Shown here one piece after another: positions 63,978-64,000 of a stretch of 64,000 bases of DNA (its first letter is position 1; every line of letters starts with the position of its first letter). The stretch comes from Vicinamibacteria bacterium. Its GTDB lineage: Bacteria; Acidobacteriota; Vicinamibacteria; Fen-336. The DNA lies in contig JAMPXO010000005.1 of NCBI GenBank assembly GCA_023701125.1, forward strand, positions 1 through 64,000. The letters run 5' to 3'. The notes beneath the pieces are model-generated. The model had not been told where the DNA came from. It was given only the letters and a program-made list of their open reading frames with translations, and did not search any database. The translations under genes and the position numbers were made by a program.

Positions 63978-64000
63978 GCGCGCCCGACTTCGCCGAGTTG
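63974..64000 (+). CDS. Partial gene, N-terminus of the next glycan-locus protein
   Basis: TTG at 63974 overlaps the GT4 stop (TTGA) and opens nine codons (SAPDFAEL after the start) before the window ends. The spacing and overlap match the rest of the unit, so it is likely a further gene, but nothing can be said of its product. Confidence 0.45.

Overview
The window is a very GC-rich (roughly 70% by eye) bacterial chromosome segment, densely packed on both strands. The best guess for the host is Acidobacteriota, or a relative. The clearest marker is a 1081-residue Oar-like TonB-dependent receptor with an N-terminal carboxypeptidase-regulatory domain, a type greatly expanded in that phylum. GTG and TTG starts, 4-base stop/start overlaps and lipoproteins are common. 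No tRNA, rRNA, CRISPR array, prophage or intact insertion sequence was seen. The assignment is inference; no database was consulted.

Layout. 1-6300: an SGNH hydrolase, two polytopic glycosyltransferases, a secreted protein and a TTC38-like TPR protein. 6290-10464 (minus): an Hpt-REC-REC-GGDEF protein, another polytopic glycosyltransferase-like protein and a secreted protein. 10583-16046 (plus): M16 peptidase, MBL hydrolase, purB, mscS-like, purS, purQ. 16067-18855 (minus): signal peptidase I, sterol desaturase and a LysR regulator divergent from hpd (18967). 20858-22076 is a scar with a frameshifted helicase remnant, a truncated four-helix-bundle gene and a long inverted repeat. 22077-31157: peptide-binding lipoprotein, Tat-exported S66 peptidase, purL, a nucleotidyltransferase, purF, a PfkB kinase, REC-PilZ and cyclophilin. 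31167-37062: a YbbA/YbbP-type ABC exporter with an esterase and a hydrolase. 37088-39492: ftsE and ftsX separated by an inverted udk gene. 39616-48971: the TonB receptor, a Cys-rich lipoprotein, an XRE-cupin regulator, a decayed glycosyltransferase, a class-II phosphodiesterase-like gene, an OPT transporter and a secreted protein. 49067-64000: purE-purD, methyltransferase, glycosyltransferase, a transporter-HEAT-cNMP fusion, rsmI, rpsU, pta, a STAS protein and the start of an envelope-glycan locus (UbiA-type phosphoribosyltransferase, coiled-coil protein, GT4).

Seven genes of de novo purine synthesis (purB, S, Q, L, F, E, D) are scattered over four transcription units. Second-messenger and signalling parts (GGDEF, PilZ, a cNMP-binding fusion, a PDE-like hydrolase, STAS) recur. 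Cell-surface glycosylation is a second theme.

The most unusual feature is a family of about ten 81-88 bp two-hairpin elements. Most follow stop codons, in the same orientation as the preceding gene. Three lie inside open reading frames without breaking them, and two tandem copies form the C-terminus of the SGNH hydrolase. The intact type-A sequence is open in five of six frames, and one diverged intragenic copy is open in all six. The hairpin stems vary between copies by paired changes. The elements resemble in concept the Rickettsia palindromic elements, but the sequence is not one I recognise. Other notable points are two apparent CTG start codons (rpsU and a PfkB kinase) and many genes whose -10-like hexamer lies 6-12 nt before the start codon, suggesting leaderless transcripts.
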